Source: Roseovarius lutimaris (GTDB lineage: Bacteria; Pseudomonadota; Alphaproteobacteria; Rhodobacterales; Rhodobacteraceae). Taken from it: a stretch of DNA of 64,000 nucleotides. The translations under genes and the position numbers were made by a program. The notes beneath the pieces are model-generated. The model was not told the origin of the DNA. It searched no databases and saw only the letters and a list, made by a program, of their open reading frames with translations. This document shows, piece after piece, positions 18,197 to 27,388 of this stretch (the first letter of the stretch is position 1; every line of letters starts with the position of its first letter). The DNA lies in NCBI RefSeq assembly GCF_900115165.1, contig NZ_FOVP01000017.1:1-64000 (forward strand). Reading direction: 5' to 3'.

Positions 18197-18841
18197 ATGG
18201 CAGCGCAACTTGATTATCACAGGATCCGCGAGATCTTTGGCCGGTTTCACGCCGCCGATCCCGAGCCGAAGGGCGAGCTTGACCATGTCAACGCCTATAC
18301 GCTTTTGGTGGCGGTGGCGCTTTCGGCGCAAGCGACCGATGTGGGCGTGAACCGCGCCACGCAGGCGCTTTTCAAACTCGTCGATACACCGCAAAAGATG
18401 CTGGATCTGGGCGAAGAGGCGTTGATCGAGCATATCAAGACCATCGGCCTATATCGCAACAAGGCCAGGAATGTGATGAAGCTGTCGAAGATTCTGGTCG
18501 AGGATTACGACGGCGTGGTGCCCAATTCGCGGGCCGCGCTGCAATCGCTTCCGGGGGTGGGGCGCAAGACCGCGAATGTGGTGCTGAACATGTGGTGGCA
18601 CATGCCCGCACAGGCGGTGGATACGCATATCTTTCGCATCGGCAACCGCACCGGCATTTGCCCGGGGCGCGACGTGAACGCTGTCGAGCGCGCGATCGAA
18701 GACAACATCCCCGCCGATTATCAGCTTCATGCGCATCACTGGCTGATCCTGCACGGGCGCTATACCTGCAAGGCGCGCAAGCCGCTTTGTGCCACCTGTA
18801 TCATTCGTGACCTATGTGACTTCGAGGATAAAAACCTATGA
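18197..18841 (+). CDS. nth: Endonuclease III (base-excision repair)
   Basis: 214 residues, a typical length. DNA N-glycosylase/AP lyase for oxidised pyrimidines. The helix-hairpin-helix LPGVGRKTANVVL carries the catalytic Lys124, and Asp142 is in AVDTHIFRIGNRTG; both match E. coli Lys120 and Asp138. The C-terminal [4Fe-4S] loop C-x6-C-x2-C-x5-C is complete. Starts at 18179 and further upstream are possible in the same frame; MAAQLDYHRIREIF gives the best family fit. The gene overlaps the next one by 4 bases (ATGA). Confidence 0.95.
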   Translation: MAAQLDYHRIREIFGRFHAADPEPKGELDHVNAYTLLVAVALSAQATDVGVNRATQALFKLVDTPQKMLDLGEEALIEHIKTIGLYRNKARNVMKLSKILVEDYDGVVPNSRAALQSLPGVGRKTANVVLNMWWHMPAQAVDTHIFRIGNRTGICPGRDVNAVERAIEDNIPADYQLHAHHWLILHGRYTCKARKPLCATCIIRDLCDFEDKNL

Positions 18842-19824
18842 CAAAATATCAGGCCGTCGGCGTCGGAAATGCCATCGTCGATGTCATTAGCCAATGCGAT
18901 GACAAATTTCTGTCGCGGATGGGGATCGACAAGGGCGTTATGCAACTGATCGACGAAGAGCGCGGCGAGTTCCTGTATGCTGCGATGGAAAACCGCAACC
19001 AGATGCCGGGTGGATCGGTGGCAAACACGATTGCGGGTTTGGGGGCGCTTGGCCTGTCAACCGCGTTCATCGGGCGGGTGCGCGATGACGAATTGGGCCG
19101 GTATTATGCCTCAAGCCTGACCTCGGTTGGCACTACATTCGTGAATGAGCCGGTGCCGGGCGGCGAAGGGCCGACCTCGCGGTCGATGATCTTTGTGTCG
19201 CCTGATGGCGAGCGCTCGATGAACACCTACCTTGGGATTTCCACCGATCTTGGCCCCGATGATGTGCCCGACGATGTCGCCGGTCAGGCGCAATTGCTGT
19301 TCCTTGAGGGATATCTTTACGACAAGCCGCAAGGCAAAGAGGCGTTTCTTGCGGCGGCGCGGGCCTGTCGTGCGGGCGGTGGCCGGGCGGCGGTTTCGCT
19401 GTCCGATCCGTTCTGCGTGGATCGCCACCGCGATGATTTCCGACAGTTGGTGCGCGAGCTCGACATCGTGTTCGGCAATGAGCACGAGTGGAAATCGCTG
19501 TATGAGACCGAAGATCTTGGCGCGGCGCTTGAACAGGCGGCGGCGGAAAGCGGGCTTATCGTGTGTACGCGCTCGGGCCATGATGTTGTTGTGGTCGAGG
19601 GCGATCAGAGCGTGTCTGTGCCGGTGCAAGAGGTGGTGCCGGTCGATGCCACGGGTGCGGGCGATCAGTTTGCCGCCGGTTTCCTTTACGGGGTGGCCAC
19701 CGGTCAGACGCTTGCGGTCTCGGGGCGCATGGGGTGCATCGCGGCGGCCGAGGTGATCGGTCATTACGGCGCGCGCCCCGAGGCGGATGTTGCGGCGCTG
19801 TTCCGCAAGGCTGGCCTGATCTAG
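18838..19824 (+). CDS. PfkB-family carbohydrate/adenosine kinase
   Basis: 328 residues of the ribokinase/PfkB fold. The first signature is around PGGSVANTIAGLGALG (about 57-72), the second is VPVDATGAGDQFAAGFLYG near 270 with the catalytic Asp in the GAGD loop. Roseobacter relatives are annotated as adenosine kinase or sugar kinase; the phosphoryl acceptor cannot be fixed from sequence. The ATG overlaps the nth stop (ATGA), so the two are translationally coupled. A strong terminator follows. Confidence 0.88.
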   Translation: MTKYQAVGVGNAIVDVISQCDDKFLSRMGIDKGVMQLIDEERGEFLYAAMENRNQMPGGSVANTIAGLGALGLSTAFIGRVRDDELGRYYASSLTSVGTTFVNEPVPGGEGPTSRSMIFVSPDGERSMNTYLGISTDLGPDDVPDDVAGQAQLLFLEGYLYDKPQGKEAFLAAARACRAGGGRAAVSLSDPFCVDRHRDDFRQLVRELDIVFGNEHEWKSLYETEDLGAALEQAAAESGLIVCTRSGHDVVVVEGDQSVSVPVQEVVPVDATGAGDQFAAGFLYGVATGQTLAVSGRMGCIAAAEVIGHYGARPEADVAALFRKAGLI

Positions 19825-19872
19825 CGCTCGTCCGGCTCTTGCGTGCCGGCCTCGCAAGGGGCGACGCAAATA

Positions 19873-19905
19873 AAAACGGGCGAGGGATGCACCCCCGCCC
19901 GTTTT
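19873..19905. terminator. Terminator between the PfkB kinase and enoyl-CoA hydratase genes
   Basis: Stem AAAACGGGCG / CGCCCGTTTT with a 13-base GC-rich loop. It serves the plus-strand kinase gene and, by symmetry, the converging hydratase gene. Confidence 0.8.
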
Positions 19906-19924
19906 CTTTGCAAGGCCTCTCGCG

Positions 19925-20701
19925 TTATTTGTCGCGGAACTGGGCCTGGCGTTTTTCGGTAAAGGCCGCCATGCCTTCTTTCTGATCCTCGCTGGCAAAC
20001 AGCGAGTGGAACACGCGGCGCTCGAACAGCAGGCCTTCGCGTAGCGTGGTCTCATAGGACCGGTTCACCGACTCTTTGGCCGCCATCACGGAAATCATCG
20101 ACTTTTCCGCGATCTTCTGCGCGGCACTCATTGCCTCTTCCATCAGCTTTTTGACAGGCACGACGCGGCTTACCAGGCCAGAGCGTTCGGCCTCTTCTGC
20201 ATCCATGAAGCGGCCGGTCAGGTTCATGTCCATTGCCTTGGATTTTCCAACAAACCGCGTCAGGCGCTGTGTGCCGCCAAGACCGGCGATGACGCCAAGG
20301 TTGATCTCGGGCTGGCCGAATTTGGCGGTGTCCGAGCAGATGATGAAATCGCACATCATCGCAAGCTCGCAGCCGCCGCCAAGCGCATAGCCGGATACGG
20401 CGGCGATGATCGGCTTGCGGATACGCTGAATCGCATCAATGTCTGCTGTGAACAGGTCTTCGGTGAAGACATCGACAAAGCTTTTCTCGCTCATCATCTT
20501 GATATCGGCCCCGGCGGCAAATGCCTTTTCCGAGCCGGTCAACACGACACAACGTACCTTGTCGTTTTGTTGCGCCTCACCAACGGCGGTGGCCAACTCT
20601 GACAAGAGTTGCTCGTTCAGCGCATTAAGCGCATCCGGCCGGTTTAGTTTGATGAGGGCTACGTGGTCTTCTATTTCGACGATGATCGTCTCATAGGCCA
20701 T
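19925..20701 (-). CDS. Enoyl-CoA hydratase (crotonase family)
   Basis: 258 residues. It hydrates 2-enoyl-CoA in fatty-acid beta-oxidation. Crotonase marks: oxyanion-hole residues in [11 protein letters not shown] and [14 protein letters not shown], and the catalytic glutamates in GGGCE and [17 protein letters not shown] PEINLG. The length and ends are normal for FadB1x/EchA-like proteins. It lies on the minus strand 64 bases downstream of mutM and converges on the kinase gene. Confidence 0.93.
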   Translation of the reverse strand: MAYETIIVEIEDHVALIKLNRPDALNALNEQLLSELATAVGEAQQNDKVRCVVLTGSEKAFAAGADIKMMSEKSFVDVFTEDLFTADIDAIQRIRKPIIAAVSGYALGGGCELAMMCDFIICSDTAKFGQPEINLGVIAGLGGTQRLTRFVGKSKAMDMNLTGRFMDAEEAERSGLVSRVVPVKKLMEEAMSAAQKIAEKSMISVMAAKESVNRSYETTLREGLLFERRVFHSLFASEDQKEGMAAFTEKRQAQFRDK

Positions 20702-20765
20702 GAAATCTGCTTTCGCTTGTTTCCGTCAGACCTGATTCATTACCATTGTGAGCCGCCGGTTCAAC

Positions 20766-21617
20766 CTATCTTTGGCATGAAGGGCAATAGAAACTGGAGC
20801 GGCCCGACTGAACGATGCGGGCGATATGGCCGGTGCAGCCGATGCCACGACAGGGTTCGCCCTCGCGGTCGTAAACATCGAAATTATGCTGGAAATAGCC
20901 TAATTCGCCGTCTGCTTGACGGAAATCCCGCAGGGATGACCCACCCGCCAGAATTGCATCGCCAAGCACCTCGCGGATGATCGGAACAAGGCGCGCGGCA
21001 CGGGCCGCAGAAATTTGGCCCGCCCGTCTTTTGGGCGATATCCCCGCCCGATAGAGGGTTTCGCAGACGTAGATATTGCCCAGACCCGCGACGATTCGCT
21101 GATCCAGAAGGGCGGATTTGATCGGCGTGTTGCGCCCCTTGAGAGCCGTGGCGAGGTAGGTTTCATCAAAGCGATTGCCCAAGGGTTCTGGCCCCAGCTT
21201 GGCCAAAAGCGGGTGCGCCTCTGGGCTGGCGGTCTCCATCAGGTCCATCGCGCCGAAACGACGGGGGTCGTTGAAGGTGATGCGCGCCCCGTTTTGCATG
21301 TGAAAGACGACATGATCGTGTTTTTCGGGCGCGGGATGGTCGTGGACAAAGCGACCAAGCGGATCACCCGAAATCAGCATTCGACCCGACATGCCAAGGT
21401 GGATCAAAAGCGTCTCACCCGAGGCTAGATCGGCGAGGATATATTTTGAGCGCCGCCTGAGCCCAAGCACCTTTTGCCCGGTGAGACGCGCGGCCATATT
21501 TGCCGGGAACGGCCAGCGCAGATCGGGGCGGTTGATATCGGCGCGCGCAATCACGGCCCCCTCCATCACCGGGGCAAGGCCGCGGCGCACTGTCTCAACC
21601 TCGGGCAATTCGGGCAT
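20766..21617 (-). CDS. mutM: Formamidopyrimidine-DNA glycosylase
   Basis: 283 residues. The N-terminus [14 protein letters not shown] supplies the catalytic Pro (after Met removal) and Glu. HLGMSGRM, the helix-two-turn-helix around [17 protein letters not shown] and the C-terminal zinc finger with four Cys ([10 protein letters not shown] ... YCPSCQR) are all present. It removes 8-oxoguanine and Fapy lesions. The frame stays open upstream to 22037 against ubiE, but the start at 21617 is fixed by the family N-terminus. It is divergent from ubiE. Confidence 0.96.
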   Translation of the reverse strand: MPELPEVETVRRGLAPVMEGAVIARADINRPDLRWPFPANMAARLTGQKVLGLRRRSKYILADLASGETLLIHLGMSGRMLISGDPLGRFVHDHPAPEKHDHVVFHMQNGARITFNDPRRFGAMDLMETASPEAHPLLAKLGPEPLGNRFDETYLATALKGRNTPIKSALLDQRIVAGLGNIYVCETLYRAGISPKRRAGQISAARAARLVPIIREVLGDAILAGGSSLRDFRQADGELGYFQHNFDVYDREGEPCRGIGCTGHIARIVQSGRSSFYCPSCQR

Positions 21618-21703
21618 ATCTGACCTAATCCTGCTAAAGGGGCGCATTGTAACCCGGCCCCGTCGCCCTATAAGAAGAGCCATAGCAAGGAACGGCAAGA
21701 CCC

Positions 21704-22447
21704 ATGAGTGACAAAACCACCCATTTCGGATTTGAGACGGTGCCCGAGGGCGAAAAGGCCGGGCGCGTGCGCGGTGTCTTCGGCAATGTGGCCAGTAAAT
21801 ATGACGTGATGAACGACGCCATGAGCCTTGGCATTCACCGGATCTGGAAAGATGCGATGATGGATTGGCTAGCGCCGCGCGCCGGTCAGCGGCTTTTGGA
21901 TGTGGCAGGGGGCACCGGCGATATCTCTTTCCGGTTTCTTGATCGCGCCGGAAGCGGGCATGCCACCGTGCTTGACCTGACAGAACAGATGCTGATCGAG
22001 GGGCGCAAACGTGCCGAGGCCGATCAGATGGCCGCAAGCCTTGATTGGGTGGTGGGCGATGCGATGGCCCTGCCGTTCGAGGATAACACCTTTGACGTTT
22101 ACACGATCAGCTTTGGCATCCGCAATGTCACCCGCCCGCAAGAGGCCCTGAACGAGGCATTTCGTGTGCTGCGCCCCGGTGGGCGGCTTATGGTGCTGGA
22201 ATTCAGCCAGATCCCGAATGACATGATGCAAAAGGTCTATGATCTTTATTCCTTCAACATCATTCCGCGCCTTGGTCAGATGATCGCCAATGATCGTGAC
22301 AGTTATCAATATCTTGTCGAATCGATCCGCCAATTCCCGGATCAGGAGACCTTTCTTCAGATGGTGCGCGATGCGGGGTTCGGACAAGCTAAGTACCGCA
22401 ATCTCAGCCTTGGTATTGCCTGTCTGCATTCGGGCTGGAAAATCTAG
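21704..22447 (+). CDS. ubiE: Ubiquinone biosynthesis C-methyltransferase
   Basis: 247 residues. SAM-dependent C-methyltransferase of ubiquinone/menaquinone synthesis. Signatures: [22 protein letters not shown] at the N-terminus, SAM motif [25 protein letters not shown], and the C-terminal [13 protein letters not shown]. ubiB follows 2 bases later, so the two are co-translated. It is divergent from mutM. Confidence 0.96.
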   Translation: MSDKTTHFGFETVPEGEKAGRVRGVFGNVASKYDVMNDAMSLGIHRIWKDAMMDWLAPRAGQRLLDVAGGTGDISFRFLDRAGSGHATVLDLTEQMLIEGRKRAEADQMAASLDWVVGDAMALPFEDNTFDVYTISFGIRNVTRPQEALNEAFRVLRPGGRLMVLEFSQIPNDMMQKVYDLYSFNIIPRLGQMIANDRDSYQYLVESIRQFPDQETFLQMVRDAGFGQAKYRNLSLGIACLHSGWKI

Positions 22448-22449
22448 GA

Positions 22450-23982
22450 ATGCGCGGACCTCACAATATTCTGCGTCTCATTCGCACCGGGGCCACGCTT
22501 GAGCGGACCGGCGCCATGGGGCTTATCATGGATGCGTTCGAGGCGCCGCCTCTGGTGCGCGGGACGATGCGTTTTCTGGCCTGGCCGTTTCAATGGCTGG
22601 GCTACAAGGGCGATCCTGCAACGCCGCCTGCGCCGCGTGCGCTGACCGCGCTTGGGCCGGCCTATATCAAATTCGGCCAGATCCTGTCGACGCGCCCCGA
22701 TCTTGTGGGGGACGATCTGGCCCAGCAGTTGCGGGTGCTTCAGGACAAGCTTCCGCCGTTCTCGGTTGAGATTGCCAAGCGCAGCATCGAGCAGGAGCTT
22801 GGCAAGCCGGTCGAGGCGTTGTTTGAGGATTTCAGCCCGCCAGTGGCGGCGGCCTCGATTGCGCAGGTCCACCAGGCGCGCCTGCGCGAGGATGGTTCGG
22901 CGGTGGCGGTCAAGGTGCTGCGCCCCGGCATCGAACGTGCCTTTCGCCGCGATATCGACGCATTCTATTTCGCGGCCCGGACCATCGAGATCCTGGCCCC
23001 CGGTGCGCGTCGTCTGCGCCCGACCGAGGTGATCGCGCATTTTGAGGGCGTGGTCATGGGCGAGCTTGATTTGCGGCTTGAGGCGGCCTCGGCCTCGGAA
23101 TTTGCGGCCAATACCGGAAACGATGCGGGCTTTCAGCTTCCTGAGGTGCAATGGGAGGTCTCGTCGCGCCGGGTCATGACGATGACCTGGGCCGACGGTC
23201 TTCCGCTTGGCGATAACGCGGCGCTCGACGGTGCGGGGCACGACCGTTCGGTGCTTGGTGAACGGGTGCTTCAGCTTTTCCTCAATCACGCGCTGCGTGA
23301 CGGGTATTTTCACGCCGACATGCATCAGGGCAACCTCAAGGTGGCCGCGAATGGCGATATCGTCGCCTATGATTTCGGGATCATGGGGCATATCGACGAA
23401 TATACCCGCCGGGTTTATGCCGAGATCCTCTACGGGTTTATCCGCCGTGATTACCGCCGCGTTGCCGAGGTGCATTTCGAGGCCGGGTATGTGCCCGCCG
23501 ATCGCGATGTCGATGCCTTCGCGCGCGCATTGCGCGCCGTGGGCGAGCCGATTTTCGGCATGGATGCCAGCAAGATTTCGATGGGGAGCCTGCTTAGCTA
23601 TCTGTTTGAAGTAACGGAACGTTTTGGCATGGAAACCCGGACCGAGCTTATCCTGCTGCAACGCACAATGGTTGTGGTAGAGGGCGTTGCGCGCTCGCTT
23701 TATCCGCAGATTAACATCTGGCAGGTCGCCAAGCCGGTGGTCGAGGATTATGTCAAGTCCACCATCGGCCCGCGCGCGGTACTGCGCGATCTTGGGCGCA
23801 CGGCGGCGGTGTTGTCGCGCTATGGCCCGCGCCTGCCCAAGCTGGTTGAGGATGCGCTGATTCGCCAATCCATGCCGGTCGCGCCGCCTGCACCGTCCCG
23901 CTGGCCGCAGAACGGTCTTTGGGCGCTTTTGGGGGCTGTCGGAGGGGCCGCAGCGATGTTCGCCCTGACAATCTACAGCTAG
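22450..23982 (+). CDS. ubiB: UbiB/AarF atypical kinase-like protein for ubiquinone biosynthesis
   Basis: 510 residues. ADCK/UbiB family ATPase that supports the CoQ biosynthetic complex. KFGQILSTRPD (the KxGQ motif), AAASIAQVHQARL, the kinase-like HADMHQGNLKV and YDFGIMGH are in order. Two hydrophobic segments close the protein (about 480-508), giving the usual membrane anchor. It sits directly behind ubiE. Confidence 0.95.
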   Translation: MRGPHNILRLIRTGATLERTGAMGLIMDAFEAPPLVRGTMRFLAWPFQWLGYKGDPATPPAPRALTALGPAYIKFGQILSTRPDLVGDDLAQQLRVLQDKLPPFSVEIAKRSIEQELGKPVEALFEDFSPPVAAASIAQVHQARLREDGSAVAVKVLRPGIERAFRRDIDAFYFAARTIEILAPGARRLRPTEVIAHFEGVVMGELDLRLEAASASEFAANTGNDAGFQLPEVQWEVSSRRVMTMTWADGLPLGDNAALDGAGHDRSVLGERVLQLFLNHALRDGYFHADMHQGNLKVAANGDIVAYDFGIMGHIDEYTRRVYAEILYGFIRRDYRRVAEVHFEAGYVPADRDVDAFARALRAVGEPIFGMDASKISMGSLLSYLFEVTERFGMETRTELILLQRTMVVVEGVARSLYPQINIWQVAKPVVEDYVKSTIGPRAVLRDLGRTAAVLSRYGPRLPKLVEDALIRQSMPVAPPAPSRWPQNGLWALLGAVGGAAAMFALTIYS

Positions 23983-24113
23983 AAAGCGCGACCTTATGCC
24001 CACAGGCAGGATTGTTTTGTCCAATCGGAAAAACGCACATTGTCGCGAGGGAATGTGATCGTTATCCTGACTCCAACACATAAGAATGCGATTTTGGGAC
24101 AGGTAGACGATTC

Positions 24114-26240
24114 ATGAGCTTTAGACCTCGTAAAGCGCTAGCGCTGGCTTTTATTGCATTGGCACCGTCGGGCGTTGCCGCAAAGGATCTTACAACAACG
24201 GTTACCAACAATTTCGGGACGCCCGGTGGCCTTGTCGATATGCCGACCGCCGAAATGGCCCCCGATGCCCAGCTTTCCACGACGGTTGCGTATTTTGACG
24301 GGACCACCAAAACCACCCTGTCATTTCAGGTGCTGCCATGGCTAAGCACAAGTTTCCGGTACTCTGCGATCAACGGGCTTATACCCGGCCCCGGGCGCCC
24401 GCCGTTTTCAACCTTTTACGACCGTAGTTTTGACATCAGCTTCCGGCTCTTCAAGGAAACGGATCTGCGGCCTTCAGTTGCTGTCGGCCTGCGCGATTTT
24501 GTTGGCACCGGGCTTTTTGGGGGCGAATATGTCGTTGCCACCAAATCAATTGGTGAGAGGTTGCGCGTGTCTGCTGGCCTTGGCTGGGGCCGCCTCGGCA
24601 GCTCCGGAAGCTTCGGATCAACTGGCAATCGTCCGACCGATCTGTTGGGCGAGGGCGGCATTCCGAACTATGATCGCTGGTTCCGCGGTGACGTGGCGGC
24701 GTTTGCCGGGGCGAGCTACGCGGTTACGGATCGGCTTAACTTTAAGCTCGAATACTCATCGGACGGCTACGACCGTGAGGTAAGAGACGGTATCATCGAC
24801 CACAAAACACCGTGGAACTTTGGCGTTGATTACAAGATCAGCAATGCCCTGCGGGTGAGCGCCTATTCGTTACAGGGTGATGAGGTCGGCGTGAACCTCA
24901 CCATGGCTGTGAACCTGCGCGAACCGGCGGTAAAAGGCGGGATTGAAGGTGCGCCTCTGCCGGTTTCTGTGCGCGATCCCGCAGCGCGAAGCGATCTTGG
25001 CTGGACAGTGGATGACACGCGCAAAGCCGGTGTTCGCGAGGCTATTGTCACTGGTCTTGAACGCGATGGCATGGCCTTGCATGGCCTGTCGCTTGCGGAT
25101 CAGAGCGCGCATGTCATGGTGCGAAACAAACGCTTTGACATGAGCTCTCAGGCCGTCGGTCGGACCGCCCGCCTGCTAAGCCGGACCTTGCCGGCCTCGG
25201 TTGAGGTTATGACCATCACCCAGGTCGTGGAAGGCGTGCCGACAAGCTCTGTCACTTTGCGGCGCAGCGATATCGAGGCGCTTGAAAATGCACCTGCAAG
25301 CGACATGCTTCGTGCGGCGCAGTTCAACGACCCGCTGGCAATTGGCTTGCCTGCGGAGCTTACCGACGACGCGTTTTCACGGTTTTCATGGTCAGTTGGG
25401 CCATTCCTGCGGTTCAGCGTCTTTGACCCGGAGAACCCGGTGCGTGTCAATGGCGGGGTTCAGGTGAAGACGGACTATCGCATTGCGCCGGGCTGGGTGG
25501 CGTCGGGGTCGGTTTCGATGGCCCTGATCGGCAACCTTGACGAAGTGCGTCTGCCACAGCCCTCTGGCCTGCCGCGGGTGCGCTCGAATGTGGCGCTTTA
25601 TTCGCGGACAAATGACCCGACGATCGATTACCTGACTATTGCAAAATACGGCCGCCTTGGCCGCGATTTCTATACCCGTGGCACCGTTGGGTATCTTGAA
25701 AAAATGTATGCGGGCGCATCGGCCGAAGTGCTGTGGAAACCGGTTTCCAGCAGGTTGGCGCTTGGGGCCGAGGTGAACTATGTTCGCCCGCGCGATTTTG
25801 ACCAGATGTTCGATCTGCGCTCAAGAACAGGGCCGGGCGGAACAATCCCAGAGTTCAATGGCCATGCTTCGGCCTATTATGACTTTGGCAACGGCTTTCA
25901 CGCTCAGCTCGATGCCGGACGCTATCTTGCGGGGGATTGGGGTTCGACCCTGTCGCTGGACCGGGAATATGCCAATGGCTGGAAAGTCGGGGTCTTTGCC
26001 ACCAAGACCGATGTGTCTTCGGCGACGTTTGGTGAGGGGTCGTTCGACAAGGGTATTCGAATTCGTATTCCTATCGCATGGGGGATTGGCAAACCGACGA
26101 AGACCACATCCAATACTGTGATCCGGTCGCTGTCTCGCGATGGCGGTGCGCGGCTTGAGGTCAATGGCCGACTTTACGAAACCATTCGCAATACGCATCA
26201 ACCTGAGATGGCGAAAACCTGGGGGAAATTCTGGCGATGA
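24114..26240 (+). CDS. YjbH-domain exopolysaccharide-linked outer membrane protein
   Basis: 708 residues with a signal peptide (about 1-23, ending GVAA). The body consists of repeated beta-strand-rich segments such as NFGTPGGLVDMPTAEM, KETDLRPSVAVGLRDFVGTG and LEYSSDGYDRE, which match the YjbH/GfcD group of predicted outer-membrane beta-barrel proteins linked to polysaccharide export. It overlaps the YjbF lipoprotein gene by 4 bases, recreating the yjb/gfc pairing. Substrate polysaccharide unknown. Confidence 0.87.
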   Translation: MSFRPRKALALAFIALAPSGVAAKDLTTTVTNNFGTPGGLVDMPTAEMAPDAQLSTTVAYFDGTTKTTLSFQVLPWLSTSFRYSAINGLIPGPGRPPFSTFYDRSFDISFRLFKETDLRPSVAVGLRDFVGTGLFGGEYVVATKSIGERLRVSAGLGWGRLGSSGSFGSTGNRPTDLLGEGGIPNYDRWFRGDVAAFAGASYAVTDRLNFKLEYSSDGYDREVRDGIIDHKTPWNFGVDYKISNALRVSAYSLQGDEVGVNLTMAVNLREPAVKGGIEGAPLPVSVRDPAARSDLGWTVDDTRKAGVREAIVTGLERDGMALHGLSLADQSAHVMVRNKRFDMSSQAVGRTARLLSRTLPASVEVMTITQVVEGVPTSSVTLRRSDIEALENAPASDMLRAAQFNDPLAIGLPAELTDDAFSRFSWSVGPFLRFSVFDPENPVRVNGGVQVKTDYRIAPGWVASGSVSMALIGNLDEVRLPQPSGLPRVRSNVALYSRTNDPTIDYLTIAKYGRLGRDFYTRGTVGYLEKMYAGASAEVLWKPVSSRLALGAEVNYVRPRDFDQMFDLRSRTGPGGTIPEFNGHASAYYDFGNGFHAQLDAGRYLAGDWGSTLSLDREYANGWKVGVFATKTDVSSATFGEGSFDKGIRIRIPIAWGIGKPTKTTSNTVIRSLSRDGGARLEVNGRLYETIRNTHQPEMAKTWGKFWR

Positions 26241-26914
26241 CTTCGCGATATCTTCAAACGGCTTTCGTCGGCCTTGCCTGCGTCGTGCTTGCCTCTTGCG
26301 GAAGCGAAGGCGACCGGAGCGGCGAAGCCTTGAGCATACTCAAAGGCGCGTTGCGCCCGTCCAAGACCGTGGCACAGGATCCGCAACAGATCGCGGCCTC
26401 GGCCCAGGCGGCGCTTGCCGCCACCGATGCCCCGCTTGTTCTGGTGTCGATCAGCGGGCGCAATGTCACCTCGGTATTGCAACAGATCGAAACCAACGGC
26501 GCATATCGCACCTATGGCACCGCAGACCGGCGGAGTATCACGTTCAAACGCGGCATGATGACCGCGAGCCGCGGCTTGGGTGAGGATGTCATGTCGGCGG
26601 ATATTGATCCGGTGCTTGACCTGGTCACAAGCCGCAAGGCGGGGCAGGCGCAAAGGGTTCAACGATATCTTGATGGTGAGAATATCATCACCGCGCTCGA
26701 AGCCACCTGCGATATTACGCCGGGTGCAGAGGGTGAAGTGAATCTTGCGAGCGGTGCGCGCGCCACGCAAAGCGTGACTGAAACCTGCCGTGCGGTGACA
26801 ACTGAATTCCAGAACACCTATATGGTGGATCGCGCCACGGGCCAAATTTTGCAATCACGCCAATGGCACAGCCCGCTGAATGGCTATCTTGTGGTTCAGA
26901 CATTGCGCCAATAA
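26237..26914 (+). CDS. YjbF/GfcB-family lipoprotein
   Basis: 225 residues. Lipobox LASC gives a lipidated Cys at about 19. The remainder fits the YjbF/GfcB group-4-capsule lipoprotein domain: FKRGMMTASRGLGEDVMSADI and FQNTYMVDRATGQILQSRQW are typical. Start codon overlaps the yjbH stop (ATGA). Partner of YjbH in the envelope. A YjbG-type gene is not next to it. Confidence 0.88.
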   Translation: MTSRYLQTAFVGLACVVLASCGSEGDRSGEALSILKGALRPSKTVAQDPQQIAASAQAALAATDAPLVLVSISGRNVTSVLQQIETNGAYRTYGTADRRSITFKRGMMTASRGLGEDVMSADIDPVLDLVTSRKAGQAQRVQRYLDGENIITALEATCDITPGAEGEVNLASGARATQSVTETCRAVTTEFQNTYMVDRATGQILQSRQWHSPLNGYLVVQTLRQ

Positions 26915-26946
26915 GTTCGAGGTGATCGGATTGTAAGACAAAGAAA

Positions 26947-26972
26947 TAGGGCGGCCCGATCGGACCGCCCTA
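26947..26972. terminator. Terminator between yjbF and the small secreted protein
   Basis: TAGGGCGG / CCGCCCTA with an inner CCGATCGG palindrome and one mismatch. It lies between two convergent genes and can serve both. Confidence 0.7.
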
Positions 26973-26996
26973 AATCAATTCCAAAAGCGTAATCGC

Positions 26997-27206
26997 TTAG
27001 TTGGTGCCGTCGCTCGAGTCGATCGCTGCAACCGCGATCACGCCGACAACGAGGCCAGCCGCGATGAGGCCAGGTGTGCCAATTGCAAACGCGCCTTGAG
27101 TCGAGACGAACGGATCAGCGTTCACATTTGCTTCTTCAGCAGAAACCGGCGCAACAGCAGCAAATGCCAGTGCGGCAGCGGCGGCGAGAGTCGAAAACTT
27201 TTTCAT
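26997..27206 (-). CDS. Small secreted protein with hydrophobic C-terminus, unknown
   Basis: 69 residues. A Sec signal peptide (MKKFSTLAAAAALAFAAVAP, cleaved after VSA at about 23) is followed by a short polar part and a Gly/Ala/Val-rich hydrophobic stretch (PGLIAAGLVVGVIAVAAI) and an SSDGTN tail. I do not recognise a family. It is convergent to the yjbH-yjbF pair and could be the local counterpart of YjbE, a small secreted protein of E. coli yjbEFGH; that is only suggested by position and size. The ATG at 27206 was chosen over the upstream in-frame start at 27275 because it begins the signal peptide. Confidence 0.7.
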   Translation of the reverse strand: MKKFSTLAAAAALAFAAVAPVSAEEANVNADPFVSTQGAFAIGTPGLIAAGLVVGVIAVAAIDSSDGTN

Positions 27207-27388
27207 GACATTCTCCAGAATAAGGGTAATTCCAAGTGTCCCCAAAGGGATCACAATGTTTATGACATACCCCATCCTAAAAAAAAACTGGTATTTGCTA
27301 AAAATCTATATTGTCGCAGCGATTTGCGCATTCTTGCAACGCAAGGTGCCAGGGATCTGGGCAAGGCGATGCGATCAAGGCAGAATCG

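Noticed and set aside
22444..24081. 545-codon open frame opposite ubiB
   Set aside because: Arg/His-rich antisense product without family features; ubiB on the other strand is certain.
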